64,000 nucleotides of DNA from Bacteroidales bacterium UBA1205 (GTDB taxonomy: Bacteria; Bacteroidota; Bacteroidia; Bacteroidales; WCHB1-69): the NCBI GenBank assembly GCA_002309615.1, contig DBXT01000057.1, positions 3,434-67,433 of the forward strand, written 5' to 3'. Made by a program: the position numbers and the translations under genes. This document shows positions 62,591 through 64,000 of the stretch, piece after piece. Position 1 is the first letter of the stretch. Every line of letters begins with the position of its first letter. A model generated the notes under the pieces. It saw nothing but the letters and a program-made list of their open reading frames with translations, did no database searches and was not told the DNA's origin.

Positions 62591-63796
62591 TTAATACAGT
62601 AAACCAAACATCCACAATGGAATACGATTTCCATGTCCGTATTCCGTACCGTCAATTGCCAAAAAACTATTGGGGGCATCTTTTATTTGTGAAAAGTTTT
62701 TATTGGAACCTCCCACTTCAAACAACCAAGTACCATCTACCAAAAAATCTCCTTTATTCGGTAATCTTAGTGTGTGTATGGCATTCAGTTGGTTGTTAAA
62801 AAAAGTTTCTCTAATGGTACCCATATCCGCTTTTGTGGAAAGGCAATTCATTAGATTTGGGTTGTTAAGATAAATTTTATCGGGTTTGTACAAATGTTTT
62901 AATGATTTGGTCTCGGAACTTAGCAAAGCAATCAACCCTGCTCTATCGAGCAAGTGTAACATTTTCAACCCTTGCTCTCTTCCTATTTCCAATTGTGCGT
63001 ACAATTCGTTCATTTTAGGGGTTTGAGGTACCCTTTCTGCCAAAATCATCAACATTTTTTTGATTTTCTGAATAGTGGAAAATTCTATGGGTTCAACCCC
63101 GGGCAAATCTATTTCCAGTACTTGACGGATAGTACTTTGTGTCCGTTGAGAAAAGCCGTCACCTTCTTCCGAGTAGTAAGGGTAATAGCCGCACTGCAAA
63201 TATTTTTCAAATAAAGGTAATATTTTTACTTGAGGAATTATCTCCATAGCGATGGATAGATGATTTTTTAGCAACGTTTTTAAGGATATGGTTGGAACCT
63301 GACATGCTTGTTCAAAGGATAGAAACTCCCGAAAAGACATGCCATATAAATCGTAAGTTCTTAACCTTCTAGACAAATCTCCCTCTCGAGCGTCTAATTC
63401 CAACATAGCGGAGCCCGTATAGACAATATGTAAATCCCGATAGCTGTCATAAAGGTTTTTTAGCATAGTCTGCCAATGCGGGTAGCGGTGAATTTCATCG
63501 AAAAAAATATGTGTGCCTCCATGCGTATAGTGATATTCCACCATATCAAAAATAGAATGGGAAGAAAACCAAAGGTCATCAAGAGATACATATAGTACCT
63601 TTTCATAATTCGGAAAATGTTCTTTTATATGTTGTAAAACCAAGGTGGTTTTTCCGACACCTCTTGCTCCTTTAATGCCAATCAGCCTGTTTCTCCAGTT
63701 AATTTGCGTAAAAAGATAGCGTTTAAAATCCGTGTTGACGGCATTAATTCTTCTTGTTGAACTATCATACAATGTTTTAATTTCAGAATATTCCAT
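62591..63796 (-). CDS. AAA ATPase with DUF4143-like C-terminal domain
   Basis: 401 residues from the ATG at 63796 (MEYSEIKTLYDSS). N-terminal AAA_14-type ATPase: Walker A GIKGARGVGKTTLVLQHI near 40-57, Walker B THIFFDEIHRYPHW near 93-106, sensor VYTGSAMLELD, and SRRLRTYDLYGMSFREFL. The C-terminal half includes IEFSTIQKIKKMLMILAERVPQTPKMNELYAQLEIG and KADMGTIRETFFNNQL, like DUF4143 proteins. The family is common, variable and often horizontally moved, with unknown function. A -7 core TAATTTTG (63821-63828, minus) lies upstream. Confidence 0.9.
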   Translation of the reverse strand: MEYSEIKTLYDSSTRRINAVNTDFKRYLFTQINWRNRLIGIKGARGVGKTTLVLQHIKEHFPNYEKVLYVSLDDLWFSSHSIFDMVEYHYTHGGTHIFFDEIHRYPHWQTMLKNLYDSYRDLHIVYTGSAMLELDAREGDLSRRLRTYDLYGMSFREFLSFEQACQVPTISLKTLLKNHLSIAMEIIPQVKILPLFEKYLQCGYYPYYSEEGDGFSQRTQSTIRQVLEIDLPGVEPIEFSTIQKIKKMLMILAERVPQTPKMNELYAQLEIGREQGLKMLHLLDRAGLIALLSSETKSLKHLYKPDKIYLNNPNLMNCLSTKADMGTIRETFFNNQLNAIHTLRLPNKGDFLVDGTWLFEVGGSNKNFSQIKDAPNSFLAIDGTEYGHGNRIPLWMFGLLY

Positions 63797-63820
63797 AATC
63801 TTTCTAATGAATTTTTTTTG

Positions 63821-63828
63821 CAAAATTA
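63821..63828 (-). promoter_or_regulatory. Promoter -7 element for the AAA ATPase gene
   Basis: TAATTTTG on the minus strand, 24 bases before the ATG at 63796, matching TAnnTTTG. Confidence 0.45.
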
Positions 63829-63906
63829 CTAAAAAAACATTTACAAAAATCTTTTTTTGATAAAAAAAACATTTCTAAATGCTTTTTTTTCTTTTTAGAG
63901 AGTAAA

Positions 63907-64000
63907 ATGAAATTCAACCAATACTTTAGTACTCTTGTATGGCGGTATGAATACTCCCTATTGGGACTATGTACACATCGTCCTTACAAGAGGACTTGGC
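63907..64000 (+). CDS. Possible start of a gene running off the window
   Basis: ATG at 63907 opens a frame of 31 codons to the window end, beginning MKFNQYFSTLVWRYEYSL, with an AGAGAG stretch about ten bases upstream that could bind ribosomes. It is too short to name and may be chance. Confidence 0.25.
   Translation, partial: MKFNQYFSTLVWRYEYSLLGLCTHRPYKRTW

Overview
The window looks like chromosome of a strictly or largely anaerobic member of the Bacteroidota, most likely Bacteroidales. The signs are: low GC with A-rich leaders, the Bacteroidota promoter core TAnnTTTG (often TATCTTTG) in front of many genes, a TonB-linked receptor with an N-terminal carboxypeptidase-regulatory-like domain, type IX secretion (T9SS) cargo and a PorV/PorQ-type protein, DUF1573 and DUF3127 proteins, a DUF4221-type beta-propeller lipoprotein, a PPi-type phosphofructokinase and a B12-dependent (class II) ribonucleotide reductase. 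Species cannot be named from the sequence alone.

Layout. 1-2.0 kb: 3' part of ffh, then folD. 2.1-4.5 kb (minus): a steroid 5-alpha-reductase-like membrane protein, an Old Yellow Enzyme-type reductase and a DUF3127 protein. 4.6-8.5 kb (plus): PPi-phosphofructokinase, two DUF1573 proteins, a conserved secreted protein usually mislabelled asparagine synthetase B, and a small basic lipoprotein. 8.6-18.1 kb (plus): an outer-membrane receptor, a 1503-residue secreted protein and a PorV/PorQ-like barrel, closed by a terminator. 18.2-19.1 kb: greA and a HIT protein. 19.4-22.0 kb: an accessory set of a small ORF, a small lipoprotein and a propeller-thioredoxin fusion lipoprotein. 22.2-36.9 kb (minus): a complete-looking division and cell wall (dcw) cluster, mraZ-rsmH-ftsL-ftsI-murE-mraY-murD'-ftsW-murG-murC-ftsQ-ftsA-ftsZ. 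In it murD is reduced to a 181-residue C-terminal domain. 37.3-43.1 kb (minus): a hydroxyacid dehydrogenase, prs, a T9SS-sorted FN3 protein, maf, upp and an outer-membrane protein. 43.2-44.8 kb: an S41 protease. 44.9-47.4 kb (minus): a scrambled RHS toxin-tip locus with two partial RHS core copies and two orphan small proteins. 47.6-61.9 kb (plus): an O-antigen ligase family protein, lpdA, fabD, pepE, a PHP phosphatase, nrdJ, a thioesterase, a YeaQ-type membrane protein, a CarboxypepD-regulatory-like protein, miaA and mutS. 61.9-62.6 kb: a gene-free stretch full of hairpins. 62.6-63.8 kb (minus): an AAA ATPase with a DUF4143-like C-terminal part.

How the genes fit together. The dcw genes overlap by 4-29 bp at many junctions and read as one long transcript ending at a strong terminator behind ftsZ. 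Candidate MraZ-box repeats lie in front of mraZ. The receptor, giant secreted protein and PorV-like gene form one surface/secretion operon. The reductase pair resembles the 5-alpha/5-beta steroid reductase pairs reported in gut Bacteroidales that transform bile acids.

Most worth a second look: (1) the domain-only, motif-altered MurD held at the normal place in an otherwise intact operon; (2) the steroid-reductase-like pair; (3) the propeller-thioredoxin lipoprotein with its small Cys-containing partner; (4) the RHS cassette bracketed by a 117-bp direct repeat; (5) a 111-bp nested palindrome near 62.4 kb. No rRNA, tRNA, CRISPR array, transposase or integrase was recognised. All calls rest on reading the sequence; no database search was run.
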